NCBI GenBank assembly: GCA_003223935.1
Contig: QHXQ01000031.1
Coordinates: 1-64,000 of the forward strand
Direction: 5' to 3'
Length of the DNA: 64,000 nucleotides
Source: Acidobacteriota bacterium
Lineage (GTDB): Bacteria > Acidobacteriota > Blastocatellia > Pyrinomonadales > Pyrinomonadaceae
Shown: positions 41,489 to 51,656 of the stretch, one piece after another
Layout: each line of letters starts with the position of its first letter
How positions within the stretch are numbered: position 1 is the first letter of the stretch
Translations under genes and position numbers: made by a program
The notes under the pieces: generated by a model
What the model saw: only the letters and a program-made list of their open reading frames with translations
What the model was told of the DNA's origin: nothing
The model's database searches: none

Positions 41489-42196
41489 ATGCTTAACTTT
41501 TTGGCCGCCGGAAAACTGAAGCGCATAGTTCGGTTCGCTGTTGTGCTAACCAGCTTGATTTTTTCAATCAGCGGCTCCGCGCAAACAACTGATAATCCCG
41601 TCCCGCCTGCGGTTGATAGTAAACTCAACCGGCCTCTGCCCAAGACGAAGAGTTACGCCAACAAGTCGCTGCCTAAGGTCATCGAAGACTCGCTCTTTTT
41701 CAGCCAAGTGCCGGGCGGCGTAGCCTACTTGCCGAAAGATCAGAATGAGTTGATTTTCAACACGACCTTATCGAACCCAACCTATCGCGACGTGTTCAAT
41801 GCCATCGTTGCGGCCGATCCGAGATACAAATGGGAAGTGATAGATGGCACGATCAACTTTGTGCCGGTCAACAACTATCCTGAGCTATTGAACACGCCCA
41901 TCTCCGAGTTCAAGGCGGAAGATGCGCATAATGTTCAACTGCTCAGCGCGCTTGAGCAGTTGCCTGAATTGCAGCAGCGCGCGAAAGAGCTTGGCTTCTG
42001 CACCGCCGATTGTCCGAGACAGGCGAGCAGTGTGCGCCTGAGCAGCGCCACGCTCGTCACGATTCATTGCGAGAACATGACCCTGCGCGACGTGCTCAAC
42101 TTGATTGCGCGCGCCAACGGCAATGCTGTCTGGTCTTACACGGAAGAGACGCGCGCCGGGAAAAAGTTTTTCCATCTCAACTTCCCTTCGTGGTGA
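41489..42196 (+). CDS. Secreted protein with secretin-like modules, unknown
   Basis: This 235-residue protein has a signal peptide (FAVVLTSLIFSISGSAQT). Segments such as LSNPTYRDVFNAIVAADPRYKWEVIDGTINFVP and ENMTLRDVLNLIARANGNAVWSYTEE recall the short alpha/beta (STN or secretin N) modules in which the loop LRDVLNLI recurs. The function is unknown. It is preceded by GAGGTAAAAG, a good ribosome-binding site, 3 bp after the oxidoreductase stop, so the two genes are in one transcript. A Cys pair (CTADC) may form a disulfide. Confidence 0.75.
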   Translation: MLNFLAAGKLKRIVRFAVVLTSLIFSISGSAQTTDNPVPPAVDSKLNRPLPKTKSYANKSLPKVIEDSLFFSQVPGGVAYLPKDQNELIFNTTLSNPTYRDVFNAIVAADPRYKWEVIDGTINFVPVNNYPELLNTPISEFKAEDAHNVQLLSALEQLPELQQRAKELGFCTADCPRQASSVRLSSATLVTIHCENMTLRDVLNLIARANGNAVWSYTEETRAGKKFFHLNFPSW

Positions 42197-42224
42197 GCAA
42201 CTGCTCGGCCTGACCAACCCGCGC

Positions 42225-43379
42225 GTGAATCAATCTGAACCAAGCATCAACGCACTACTCGCCGCCCGCATCGAAACGGGCGACTTCCCTTCCGCCGTCT
42301 ATCTCGTCGCCGAGCGCGGGCGCGTACGCTTCTGTGATGCGTTGGGTGCTGCGGTGCGCGTGCCTGCGCGGCATCCGGCGACGCTCGACACGATCTACGA
42401 CCTCGCGTCGCTCACAAAACCGCTCGTCACCGGCTTGCTCTGCGCGCAGTTCATCGAGCGCGGCACGCTTGCGCTTGAGCAGCCGGTCGCACACTACCTG
42501 TCCGAGTTCGACCATGCGGACAAAGCAGGCCTCACTGTGCGCCAACTGCTGACGCACACATCTGGCCTGCCCGCGTGGCGACCGCTCTATCTGCTCACGA
42601 ACAACCGGCGCGAGCGGACGCTTGAAGTGATCGCAGCGCTGCCGCTCGAATATGCGCCGGGCACGCGCGTCGTCTATAGCGATCTCGGCTTCATCACTTT
42701 GGGCCTGCTCGTCGAACGCATTGCGGGCGCGCGTCTCGCCACTTTAGCGCAACAGGAAATCTTCGCGCCGCTCAAACTGCAACGGACATTTTTCAATCCG
42801 GCGCAGGCCGCGCAGACCGGCATCGCCGCTTGCGAGTCTGCGGGCAACGCTTACGAGCGCGAGATGTGTAGCAACGAGGCGACGCGGCAAGAGACGACGA
42901 ACGATGAAGGAAGCGGCGAACAATTTTTTCGCGCCTATCCGATCTGGGGCGAGGTGCACGACGGCAACGCTTATTTTCTCGGCGGCGCAGCCGGCCACGC
43001 CGGTCTCTTCTCAACCGCGCGCGAAACCTGCGCCCTCGCCGCACAGTTCATCGCCCCGCGCACACGTCTGCTTAAACCCGACACCTGCGCGCTCTTTCGC
43101 ACCAACATGACCGCCGGCCTCAACGAAGCGCGCTCGTTCGCTTGGCAACTCGCCGCAACGCCGGACTCGACAGCGAGCGCGGCGCTCCCGCCCGACAGCT
43201 TCGGTCATCTCGGCTTCACCGGCACGAGTTGCTGGATAGATGCGAGTCGTGAGCGCATCTTTATCTTGCTCACAAACCGCACGCACGCACGCGCCCTGCC
43301 CTTCGTCAACATCAACAGCACCCGCCGCCAATTTCACGCGCGCGCCGTCGCTGCGCTCGAACGCGCGCACGACCGTTGA
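42225..43379 (+). CDS. Beta-lactamase-fold serine hydrolase
   Basis: This family (class C beta-lactamase, esterase and PBP-like proteins) cleaves peptide or ester bonds. The nucleophile motif is SLTK in LASLTKPLV, the second motif is YSD (VVYSDLGF), and the third HxG/KTG-like motif is in GFTGTSCW. The GTG at 42225, 28 bp after the preceding stop, gives 384 residues. The open frame also runs back to 42105, overlapping the previous gene, but that part has no family resemblance. No signal peptide is apparent, so it is probably cytoplasmic. The start is uncertain. Confidence 0.82.
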   Translation: MNQSEPSINALLAARIETGDFPSAVYLVAERGRVRFCDALGAAVRVPARHPATLDTIYDLASLTKPLVTGLLCAQFIERGTLALEQPVAHYLSEFDHADKAGLTVRQLLTHTSGLPAWRPLYLLTNNRRERTLEVIAALPLEYAPGTRVVYSDLGFITLGLLVERIAGARLATLAQQEIFAPLKLQRTFFNPAQAAQTGIAACESAGNAYEREMCSNEATRQETTNDEGSGEQFFRAYPIWGEVHDGNAYFLGGAAGHAGLFSTARETCALAAQFIAPRTRLLKPDTCALFRTNMTAGLNEARSFAWQLAATPDSTASAALPPDSFGHLGFTGTSCWIDASRERIFILLTNRTHARALPFVNINSTRRQFHARAVAALERAHDR

Positions 43380-43432
43380 ATTGCTTGTTCAATTCTTCCA
43401 TACAGGTGTGTGCGCCACTCAAGCGAGTTTCA

Positions 43433-43460
43433 TTGACGGCCGTTTCATGTCTGGTATAGC
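43433..43460 (+). promoter_or_regulatory. Promoter upstream of the decayed secreted gene
   Basis: TTGACG (43433-43438) and TATAGC (43455-43460) are 16 bp apart. A GGAGG (43622-43626) precedes an ATG at 43636. The gene following it is disrupted, but the promoter and ribosome-binding site look intact. Confidence 0.5.
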
Positions 43461-43635
43461 ATGCGCCCGCTTCTTGTTGTCATCGGTATATTCTCAACAT
43501 GATCGCTGGCGTGCTGAGCGCTACCATTCTCATCAAGCAGGTCACAACTGAAGTCTTAGCTTTGCATTAGGCAGATGTTGCACTCGTATTCGATAGTCCA
43601 CCATCTAATAACATTTGGTCACGGAGGCAAACGTG

Positions 43636-46243
43636 ATGCTACCCACCGCCCGTCGCCGCGCTCTTCATACTTGAAATACGGCCGACGTTGTATAGCATCG
43701 GCGGCGAACACTTCGACGTTGCTCCCTTGACCGTGGAAGGGAACTCTTTTCGCATGGTTGATATGCGCGAGTGAGTGGCCGCGGCCGGCCCGCAATTTCA
43801 GGAAGGCAGTGTCCAGATTTTCCATCACGGTCGCGACCTCGTGCTGGGCGCGCAGGTCTTTATTACTGACGAGGCGCGAAGCCTCAGCTTCGAGGAGAAA
43901 CTGGTTGAGCCAGTTACGTTCAAGTCTTCAAGGCTGGAAGGGCTATGGTGGCTCCCGGGCCCGCGCGGCAAGGTGCTGCTTGCGGTATCGAATGTCATGA
44001 ATGCGCAGACCTCGGCAACCATCACTGTGCACGGCGAGAGACCGACAAGAAACACGCAAACTTTGATTTCGCTTGCGCCGCATGAAACGCGCGTGCTTGA
44101 TGTGCAGCGTGACCTGACGGGCCATGAGCAGGGCGCAATAGCTCAATTCGGGGGCATCTCTATCACACATTCTGGTATCAATGGTGCCGTCATCGCTCGC
44201 GGCTTCGCGCTGGATGCTGACGCAGGCTACTCGCTTGCGGTGCAGTTCTCCGAGCCGGCGGCTGCAAAATCTTTGAAGCTACAAGGGGCCGGCCTGCGCG
44301 TCGGGCAAGCAGGCGGCAGTCGGCTCTCGCCTGTCTTCATCACGCGCAATGTCGGAGATGCTACGACGACAGTAACTGGACGGCTGCCTTTTACAGCCGC
44401 TAACGGGAGCGTGTCGAACATCGCTTTGCCAGAACTCAGATTGGCACCCGGCGAGATGTCTGTCGTTGATGCTTCGCAAGCGGTCAGGGCCGCCGGACTG
44501 ACGGGCGATACCGATTACACGGGTGTGGAGTTCGAGTACACGGGCACGCCGGGGAGCGTCACGATTACAGCCCTCAGCGTCGGGCAGGATGGCAATCAAG
44601 TCTTCCGCGTGCCGCTCTGGGACATTGATGCTCAGCGTAGTTCTACAGGCGGCTATCCATGGTCTGATGACGGGCACTCCTCGACGACTGTCTATATCAA
44701 GAACACGGCTGAACACGCGCAACGTTATTTTCTCGAATTGGGATACCCCGGCGGCGTCTATTCCATCGGAGTCAAGACGATTGAGGGCGGGCAGACCATG
44801 TCGTATGACCTGCGCAAGTTGCGCGACGAGCAAGTGCCGGGTGCTCATGGAGAGATGATTCCATTAGATACCAATGCCGGACAGATTCATTGGTCGAAGG
44901 TCGGGACAGAAGCAGGCGTGATAATCGGTCGCGTCGAGCGGGCAGACACAGTGCTTGGCGTGAGCAGCAACTACGCCTGCGCAAATTGCTGCAACGACAA
45001 TCCCACCGACGCTCGCGTGACCCCATCAAGCGCCGATGGGGTGGTCGGCGGCTCACAGACCTTTATAGCCACGCAGCGACTGGGGGACTGTTATGACGGG
45101 GGGTCGGCACCGATGGAGGTGGACGATGCTACGTGGCAAAGCAGCGACGAAGGCGTGGCGAGCGTGTCAGTCGGCATGGCGACGGGCCAGGCTCCGGGCA
45201 CTGTTACGATCACGGCGCATTGGTGGGCAACAAGCTACACCTATCGCTTTGGCGGCATAGAGTTCGGGGATTATGGCGAGCTAGGCGGCTCTGGCTATTG
45301 TGAGATGGGCAGCACTGAGATGAGCGCCACGGCCACCTATAAAGTTTACCAGATTACCATCAAGCAAGATGGGACAGACATCACGAATACGTCACATGAT
45401 GTGATTGTCGGTCAGCAGATTAACCTTGTGGCTGAAGTGAAACCTGCTGGCACGACAATTTCTAGTCAGCAATGGACGATACCGGGCAATCCTATTGCTA
45501 ATTACGCAGTTAATTTTACTTGTGAGACTTGCGCGACAAGCGGGACAGTCACGCAGTTATCATCATTAAATAGCTCGTCTGAAACTTTCTATTGGTACAC
45601 TGGTGGAGATAATCGCCAAGTGCAATACTCTGCAACTATTAACGGTCAACAATATTCGGCAACGGCCACATTCAACGTGAAAAGACCGACGGCGCAGGTG
45701 CTGGCGACCACGCCCGGAAGCGTTGCCGCAGACCAAGCCGATGGCTTCTGGGCACTACATTTTGGCGTACCCGGCCTCGGTAACGCTCATGGCATCAATT
45801 TTTCGATCCAAAGTCTCACTATCCCCACTGGTTTCTCTGGCACAACTGAGTGGGTTCAATTAGTAACGAACAGCACTCGCACAGCGCAGCTTAATACTGG
45901 CCCACAACAGACACTACAAGGGTCTGGATTAGATACCCTCTATCCTTATGACACTGGCAACAGTACCGACGATTCACCTGCACAAGGCCTTGATTGTGAC
46001 CACTACTCGGCCTACACAGTTAACGACCAATTCACAATGTGGCTGATGTTTAAGCCTTCCACTACGGGGGCCATCTACGTCCCTCTGAGAAAGGTAGATT
46101 GGTCGTAGAATGGTACAGCGAACAGATTTTTCTGTAGTTGGACACTTGGTTCCATTAGTGGTCACTCTAATAATCCAACTGACGCTGATGCAACCACATT
46201 CCCGCAATGGACTACTAATATAAACCAATCCAGTTTCCAATGA
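43636..46243 (+). pseudogene. Decayed secreted beta-rich protein with Ig-like domain
   Basis: The longest uninterrupted frame is 43775-46108 (777 codons, GTG start). The family resemblance starts before it: in the same frame TLYSIGGEHFDVAPLTVEG and SFRMVDMRE precede a TGA (43772-43774) where relatives have Trp (WVAAAG). After VDWS a TAG (46106-46108) occurs, and the same frame continues with NGTANRF...INQSSFQ to a TGA at 46241. Both stops differ from TGG by one G-to-A change. A GGAGG and ATG at 43636 are in a different frame and yield only 12 codons. The protein has repeated beta modules and a bacterial Ig-like region (VTPSSADGVVGGSQTF). It is probably inactive unless stops are read through. 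Confidence 0.65.
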
Positions 46244-46272
46244 GTTGTAAGTAAGGTTTCCTGAGGGGATCA

Positions 46273-46800
46273 ATGAGACGCCAATTTATTAGTATATTGC
46301 TGGCTCTATTTGCGACGTGGCCTCTGCCGGCTTTGGGTGGGCAAAAAAGTAGAGCGCATAAGAAGCCGAAAAGTAACATGGCCGATACAACACAAATTTC
46401 AGGTGTAAAGCTCACAGCAGATCTGAATTATGAGCAGTTGAAAGAAGGCGAAACTTTGTTACTCACAGTCTCAATTAAGAACAACTCTAAACAAGCAATT
46501 AGTTATGTTGATAGATCGGCTTCAGCCGATTTCAAATTAGATATTAGAAATGAACGTGGAATACAGGTTGGACTGACAAAATTCGGGCAAAATTTTTTTA
46601 GCTCAAGAGCGTATTATCGGGTCGTCACTACTAGATTAGAACCCGGCCAAGAACGCCAATATGTGATTGAAGTAAATAAGCTATATGATATGGCGGCGAA
46701 GGGGGATTATTCCATCGTTGCTTCGCGCACTGTTCAAATTCCAAGTAGGAATAGTATTGTTGTAACTCGGTCAAGTGCAGTTAAAGTGAAAATAATATAG
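46273..46800 (+). CDS. Small secreted protein of unknown function
   Basis: This 175-residue protein has a signal peptide (ISILLALFATWPLPALGG) and a basic stretch (QKSRAHKKPKSN). The rest is a single beta-sandwich-like domain (LTADLNYEQLKEGETLLLTVSIKNNSKQAISYVDRS, then LEPGQERQYVIEV), typical of intracellular-protease-inhibitor-like or CARDB-like folds. The start ATG follows GAGGGGATCA. Base composition is markedly more AT-rich than in the neighbours, which suggests recent acquisition. It lies just after the decayed gene. Confidence 0.7.
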   Translation: MRRQFISILLALFATWPLPALGGQKSRAHKKPKSNMADTTQISGVKLTADLNYEQLKEGETLLLTVSIKNNSKQAISYVDRSASADFKLDIRNERGIQVGLTKFGQNFFSSRAYYRVVTTRLEPGQERQYVIEVNKLYDMAAKGDYSIVASRTVQIPSRNSIVVTRSSAVKVKII

Positions 46801-47088
46801 CTTTCAGTTAGCTGTCAGTCATTCCTATCTAACTGTAATATACCGCATAGCTAACTCTAAGCAGTCGGAGATCACAACGACTACCGAATTCGATGTAGTG
46901 TAGTGACGGGTAAACACTTCCTTATGAGGAAGTGCTACAGACGGCAGTTCGCAAACCTTCACAACCGCTCGGCGACTGCGGAAGCCGGTATAAAATTCCC
47001 GGCAACGATTGCACGCTTTCACCCTTCTCAATGTGTAGTAAGATGTGTGCGGCGTTCGCGCCCGTCACCCTTGCGTGTTTTGCATCAG

Positions 47089-49578
47089 ATGTCGCCGTCT
47101 AGTCGAACGAAACTGCTCGCTTGCTTGTGCGCGCCCCTGCTTGTCTGCGCGCCGTTTGCACACGCGCAAGTTGAGACGCGCCCGCGCCGCGCCCTCGATA
47201 GCAACTCAAACACGACTTCGACCAGTCCACCGTTTGAGATTACAACCGCGCGGCTTAATAACGAGCCAACGATCCGCATCGGCTTGGTCACTTCAGCGCG
47301 CTCGGTCACGATCTCAACTGCCGCGCCCGCGCTCAATGTCACATCAGGTACGAGTGAAAACGAGCCGCCGCAGACGCTCGCGGCCGCGCGCGTGCGCATC
47401 GAGCCGCGCGTGCTCGCGCCGTTGCCGACGGAGAGCGCGAACGAGATGTTTCGGGTTGAGATCGCAGTCATCGAATCGGCTGCGGCAGCCGAAACGGTTG
47501 CGCATGACGTGCGCGCATTGACCGGCGCAGAGCCAAGCGTCGTGCACGATGCGCCGACGAACGCATGGCGCGTGCGTGTCGGGCCGCCCGTTGCGCGCGC
47601 CGAGGCTGAAGAGTTGCGCGGGCGTTTAGAAGAGGCGGGCTTCGCGGCCGTCTCCGTCGTTGGCGAGAGTTCACCGCCCAACAATACGCAAAAGATCAAT
47701 ACCAACGATCAACGTGCAGCGCAAAGCAGCGGCTCACAGTTCAAGGACACACGTGCGGTTGTCAACAATCGTTCAAGCAACAACACGGGCGCGAGCGGCA
47801 ACACACACGCGAGCGGCAACGTGCGACTAGCTGCGCGTGTCTCGCCGCCGACGCGCGGTCTTGTCGTCTATGCGGCGGGCGCGGGTGCATTGATGGATGC
47901 GCGTGCGCCGGTCTTGTTCGCGTCGCCGGACGAACAGAGCGCGCCAGTGCGTTTTAATGAGAAACCCTATCGCGGGCGCATCGAAGTCTTCACGAATCTT
48001 AATGGTTCGTTGACGGTGGTGAACGTGATCGGGCTTGAGGATTATGTGCGTGGGGTCGTGCCGAACGAGTTGTCGCCGGGCGGTTGGCCCGCGCTCGAAG
48101 CTTTGAAGGCGCAGGCGGTCGCGGCGCGCACCTATGCCGTCAGTCATCGCGGGCAGTTCAACGCCGAAGGTTTCGATCTGTTGCCAACCACACGCTCGCA
48201 AGTTTATGGCGGCCTGAGCACGGAGCAGCCGCTCTCTACGCGCGCCGTCGAAGAGACGCGCGGCATCATCGCCACCTACAACGGCGAACCGATCAATGCG
48301 CTCTACACTTCGACCTGCGGCGGGCGCACCGAAGACGCCGAACAGATTTTCGGCGGCGCGTCTGTGCCTTACTTGCGCGGGCGCGAATGCACCGAGACCG
48401 TCGAACAGACGCGCGCCGCCTTCGCGTCATTCACCATTCAAACCACGCGCGAGCCATTCAACCCGCACACGGCCGAGCATGTCGCAAGCGCGCGCGAGGT
48501 TGCGCTGCTCGCCGTGCATGGCTTCAGACCGAACGTGCGCCTCACAGACGAATGGCTCGACGCGAACATCATTAACGAAGAAGCGCGCGCGCTCGTCGAA
48601 CTCGTCGCCCGCCTCGCGCATCACACTTCGCCCATCGTCACGAACGACATGGTGCGCCCGCCCGCGTTTGCGACCGCGCTCGCGCTTGCGCTCGACGGCG
48701 AGAGCCGCGCAGATGTCTTGCTCGACAACGCAGACGTGACCTATCTGCTCGCCTTCCGCGATGCAGACGAGATACCCGCACCCAATCGGGCCGACGTGGC
48801 CATGCTCTTGCGCGACGGTCATCTGAGTCTTTTGCCCGATGCGACGCTGCACCCGCGTCAACCGCTCGCGCGCGCCCGCGCCATACACGCCGTCGCGCAC
48901 GCGCTCGAAGCGCGCGGCTTGCTCAGCTTGCAGAGATCAAACGCGCGCCCATCCGCTAATGGCGCGCTCATCATTCGGCCCGCTAAAGGCGCAGACCGCG
49001 CGCTCACTTTGAGCGGCGACGCTTATCTCTTTCGCGCCTTCGGCGAAACTTTGTATCCGGTGCGCTCTCTGAGTCTCGTCGGCGGCGAACCCATAGTCTT
49101 TCACACAGACGCGCGCGGCGCGGTTGATTACTTGGAAGCGCGCCCTGCTCCGAACGGCGCAGCGTCGGATCGCTTCTCGCCCTATGCGAACTGGACGACC
49201 ACGTTGAGCGCAACGGAAGTCGGCCACCGGCTCGCGCGCAGCACAGGACACGTCGGCGCGGTCACAGACCTGCGCGTCGTCGCGCGCGGCATCTCGCGCC
49301 GTGCCCTTGACTTGGAAGTCACAGGCACATCGGGCATGGCACACGTGCGCGGCGGTCGCATTCGCTCAGCCTTAGGCTTGCGCGAACAACTCTTCATCGT
49401 GGATCGGCGCTACGACGAGAGCGGGCGCGTCGTCGGCTTCACCTTCACGGGTCGCGGCTGGGGTCATGGCGTCGGCATGTGTCAGGTCGGAGCTTATGGA
49501 CTGGCGCGCGCGGGTTGGAGTTACGACAAGATTTTGAAGCACTATTACACAGGGATCGAGTTGACCAAGCTTTATTAG
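47089..49578 (+). CDS. SpoIID/LytB-domain protein with SPOR-like region
   Basis: From the ATG at 47089 (MSPSSRTKLLACLCAPLLVCAPFAHAQ, a signal peptide) this protein has about 829 residues. A SPOR-like module occurs near residues 130-190 (FRVEIAVIESAAAAETVAHDVR, then WRVRVGPPVARAEAEELRGRL). A SpoIID/LytB region follows with GLEDYVRGVVPNELSPGGWPALEALKAQAVAARTYA and TSTCGGRTEDAEQIFGG, the core of SpoIID lytic transglycosylases that act on denuded glycan. The C-terminal part ends FTGRGWGHGVGMCQVGAYG. It probably remodels peptidoglycan. The frame reaches back to 46903, but that part has no signal. Confidence 0.88.
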   Translation: MSPSSRTKLLACLCAPLLVCAPFAHAQVETRPRRALDSNSNTTSTSPPFEITTARLNNEPTIRIGLVTSARSVTISTAAPALNVTSGTSENEPPQTLAAARVRIEPRVLAPLPTESANEMFRVEIAVIESAAAAETVAHDVRALTGAEPSVVHDAPTNAWRVRVGPPVARAEAEELRGRLEEAGFAAVSVVGESSPPNNTQKINTNDQRAAQSSGSQFKDTRAVVNNRSSNNTGASGNTHASGNVRLAARVSPPTRGLVVYAAGAGALMDARAPVLFASPDEQSAPVRFNEKPYRGRIEVFTNLNGSLTVVNVIGLEDYVRGVVPNELSPGGWPALEALKAQAVAARTYAVSHRGQFNAEGFDLLPTTRSQVYGGLSTEQPLSTRAVEETRGIIATYNGEPINALYTSTCGGRTEDAEQIFGGASVPYLRGRECTETVEQTRAAFASFTIQTTREPFNPHTAEHVASAREVALLAVHGFRPNVRLTDEWLDANIINEEARALVELVARLAHHTSPIVTNDMVRPPAFATALALALDGESRADVLLDNADVTYLLAFRDADEIPAPNRADVAMLLRDGHLSLLPDATLHPRQPLARARAIHAVAHALEARGLLSLQRSNARPSANGALIIRPAKGADRALTLSGDAYLFRAFGETLYPVRSLSLVGGEPIVFHTDARGAVDYLEARPAPNGAASDRFSPYANWTTTLSATEVGHRLARSTGHVGAVTDLRVVARGISRRALDLEVTGTSGMAHVRGGRIRSALGLREQLFIVDRRYDESGRVVGFTFTGRGWGHGVGMCQVGAYGLARAGWSYDKILKHYYTGIELTKLY

Positions 49579-49620
49579 TTTCCCATTGAACTGCTCTTCA
49601 CATCTGCTCGCAATTCAAAC

Positions 49621-50805
49621 TCAATTCACCTGCACAGCATCGCCAGCTTTTAGCGCGGCAGGATAGATGATGACGCGCTCGCCTGCGGCGAGGCCGGAAC
49701 TGATCTCGACTTGATCGCCGGCCGTTGAGTTGATCCACACGTCGCGCGCGGCACAACGGTCGCCGTCAACGACGAAGAGGGTCGCGGACGCGCCCGCGCG
49801 CGGTTCGCTGTCTATGGGAAAGACCGAGCGCGGCAACCAGATCGAAGCGGCGGCAGACGCGCGCGGGATATGTACGTTGACCGAGAGGCCCGGCTTCAAA
49901 CCCGCGCCGCCAATCACGTCCGCCAGATAACCGAAGGTGCTGCTCGTCGCATCGGCGACCGGGTCAACACGGCGGATGCGTGCCGCCGCGATCAGGCGAT
50001 TATCAGGGAGCGACAGGCTGACCACACGCCCCACTCCTAAAACGCTTGCGCCCGTCTGCGGCACTTGGAACTTGACCGTCAAAGGTTCAAGCTGCTCAAT
50101 CTCAAACAGCTTGTCGTTTTTGACGATGCCTGTGCCCGCGCTCACGTAGCGGTGCGTGATGACGCCCGCGCGCGGCGCTGTGACGACGCTCTTGGCGATC
50201 TCAAGTTTGACGGCCTCGACGCGCGCCTGCGCGGCCTTTGTCGCAAGACGCGTCTTTTCGTACTCGCCCGATGAAGCGTCGAGTTGATACTGCGCATGTT
50301 CGACCTGCGCTTTGCTGGTGATGCCTTCTTTCGCGAGTTGCTGCTCGCGCTCAAGCTCGTTGCGGTTGACTTGCACAAGCGCTTTGTACTGTCCTTCTTC
50401 AAGCTGCAAGCGTTGCACTTCAAGTTCAGCCTGACGCAGTTGCGCCCGCTCGTCGTCGTCGTTGAGGCGCGCGAGCACTTGCCCTTGCGCGACGCGCTGC
50501 CCTTCGTTCGCCTGTACTTGCAACAGGATGCCATCGCGTTGCGCCAGCACGAGCGCGGTCTGCTCGACAGCGAGCGCCGCAGGGATCAACAGATCGCCGC
50601 CGACTGAAGCCGAGCGCGCTTCGATAACGTTGACACTGATAGGCGACGCGGCGACGGGCGACGCAGTGGGCGCGGCTGCATTCGCGGTCTTCGTCTTTGA
50701 ACTAGCGCTGCAACCGGCGCACAGGGCGCAGGCGAGCGCACACAAGAGGAAGGCGAGCGTGCGTGTGTGGTTTAAATATCTATCCCAAAGCATGAGCTTG
50801 ATCAT
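49621..50805 (-). CDS. Efflux adaptor lipoprotein (RND/HlyD type)
   Basis: This 394-residue protein has a lipobox (LCAGCSASS) and the periplasmic adaptor architecture: a lipoyl-like half (VLAQRDGILLQVQANEGQRVAQGQVLARL), a long coiled-coil hairpin (QLRQAELEVQRLQLEEGQYK), the second half (TAPRAGVITHRYVSAGTGI) and beta-barrel and membrane-proximal domains. Such adaptors link inner-membrane pumps to outer-membrane channels. Its start (ATGATC) overlaps the PpiC-related stop by 4 bp, so the pair is translationally coupled in the lanthipeptide run. No pump gene follows in the window. Confidence 0.85.
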   Translation of the reverse strand: MIKLMLWDRYLNHTRTLAFLLCALACALCAGCSASSKTKTANAAAPTASPVAASPISVNVIEARSASVGGDLLIPAALAVEQTALVLAQRDGILLQVQANEGQRVAQGQVLARLNDDDERAQLRQAELEVQRLQLEEGQYKALVQVNRNELEREQQLAKEGITSKAQVEHAQYQLDASSGEYEKTRLATKAAQARVEAVKLEIAKSVVTAPRAGVITHRYVSAGTGIVKNDKLFEIEQLEPLTVKFQVPQTGASVLGVGRVVSLSLPDNRLIAAARIRRVDPVADATSSTFGYLADVIGGAGLKPGLSVNVHIPRASAAASIWLPRSVFPIDSEPRAGASATLFVVDGDRCAARDVWINSTAGDQVEISSGLAAGERVIIYPAALKAGDAVQVN

Positions 50806-51635
50806 TCTTCCGCGCCGGCCGCTTCGACGACCGGCTCTGCTTCTTCGTCGGCGGCTTCACCGGCGACCACTTCCAACAGCGTGTAGCGCACGCGCGCTTT
50901 GCGCCGCCGCTCGGTGAGCCAGTTGGCGAAGAGCTGCGCCTTGACGGTCTCGCGCAGCGCGGCGTCGAGCGTCGCGCGTTGTTGCGTCTCAACTTTGACA
51001 AGCAGCCAACCCCGATCGCTTTTGAACGGGCCGAGGACAGCGTTGGCTTGCGCGCCAAAGACGGCCGCTTCCACTTCTGCCTCCATGTCGGGCCGGCGCA
51101 CTAGCCCAGCATAACCGCCCGCGAGTCGGGTCGCATCGTCAAGCGAAAACTGGCGCGCGAGCGTGTGAAAATCCGCGCCGTCTTCGGCGATCTGCGCGCG
51201 CAGTTCGCGGGCCACGTCTTCGTCTCTGACGACGATTTGCGAGATGGCGGCCGTATCGTAGTTGAGCCGGTTGCTGGCAAAGTATTGTTCGATCTGGCCA
51301 GCGACGACAGCTTCGCGCAGCTTGCGCTTGATAATCTCGTGGACGAGCAACGCTTCCCAATCTTCATAACTCAGGAAATGATTGGCCAGCCACGCCTCGG
51401 TCGCGTCCGCATCGAACAACTCGCGGGCGGCGCGGAACTCGTCGGCCGCTGCTTGTATCTCTTCGTCGGTCGCTTCAAGCCTGCGCTGCGCCGCAGCCTG
51501 TCGGACGAGCGCCGCATCAAGCGCGTCTTGGAGAAACTGCAAACGGCCCGCGAGCTTGGCAGGCAACAAGGCATCGGCGAGACTAATCTCCTCGCCGTTG
51601 ACCTCAAGCGCGACCTGTTCGCTCGGGCTTGTCAT
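50802..51635 (-). CDS. PpiC-related peptidyl-prolyl isomerase of the peptide-maturation type
   Basis: This 277-residue protein has helical SurA-like N-terminal parts and a parvulin-like segment (ISQIVVRDEDVARELRAQIAEDGADFHTLARQFS, LAGGYAGLVRR, VLGPFKSDRGWLLVKVE). Parvulin-related proteins recur beside HlyD and C39-ABC genes in bacteriocin and RiPP export clusters, where they are thought to act as accessory maturation factors. It has no signal peptide. A Glu-rich tail (EEAEPVVEAAGAEE) ends the protein. It starts 22 bp after the HlyD stop and overlaps the adaptor lipoprotein start. Confidence 0.82.
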   Translation of the reverse strand: MTSPSEQVALEVNGEEISLADALLPAKLAGRLQFLQDALDAALVRQAAAQRRLEATDEEIQAAADEFRAARELFDADATEAWLANHFLSYEDWEALLVHEIIKRKLREAVVAGQIEQYFASNRLNYDTAAISQIVVRDEDVARELRAQIAEDGADFHTLARQFSLDDATRLAGGYAGLVRRPDMEAEVEAAVFGAQANAVLGPFKSDRGWLLVKVETQQRATLDAALRETVKAQLFANWLTERRRKARVRYTLLEVVAGEAADEEAEPVVEAAGAEE

Positions 51636-51656
51636 GTGCGCAAACGATCTCTTGTC

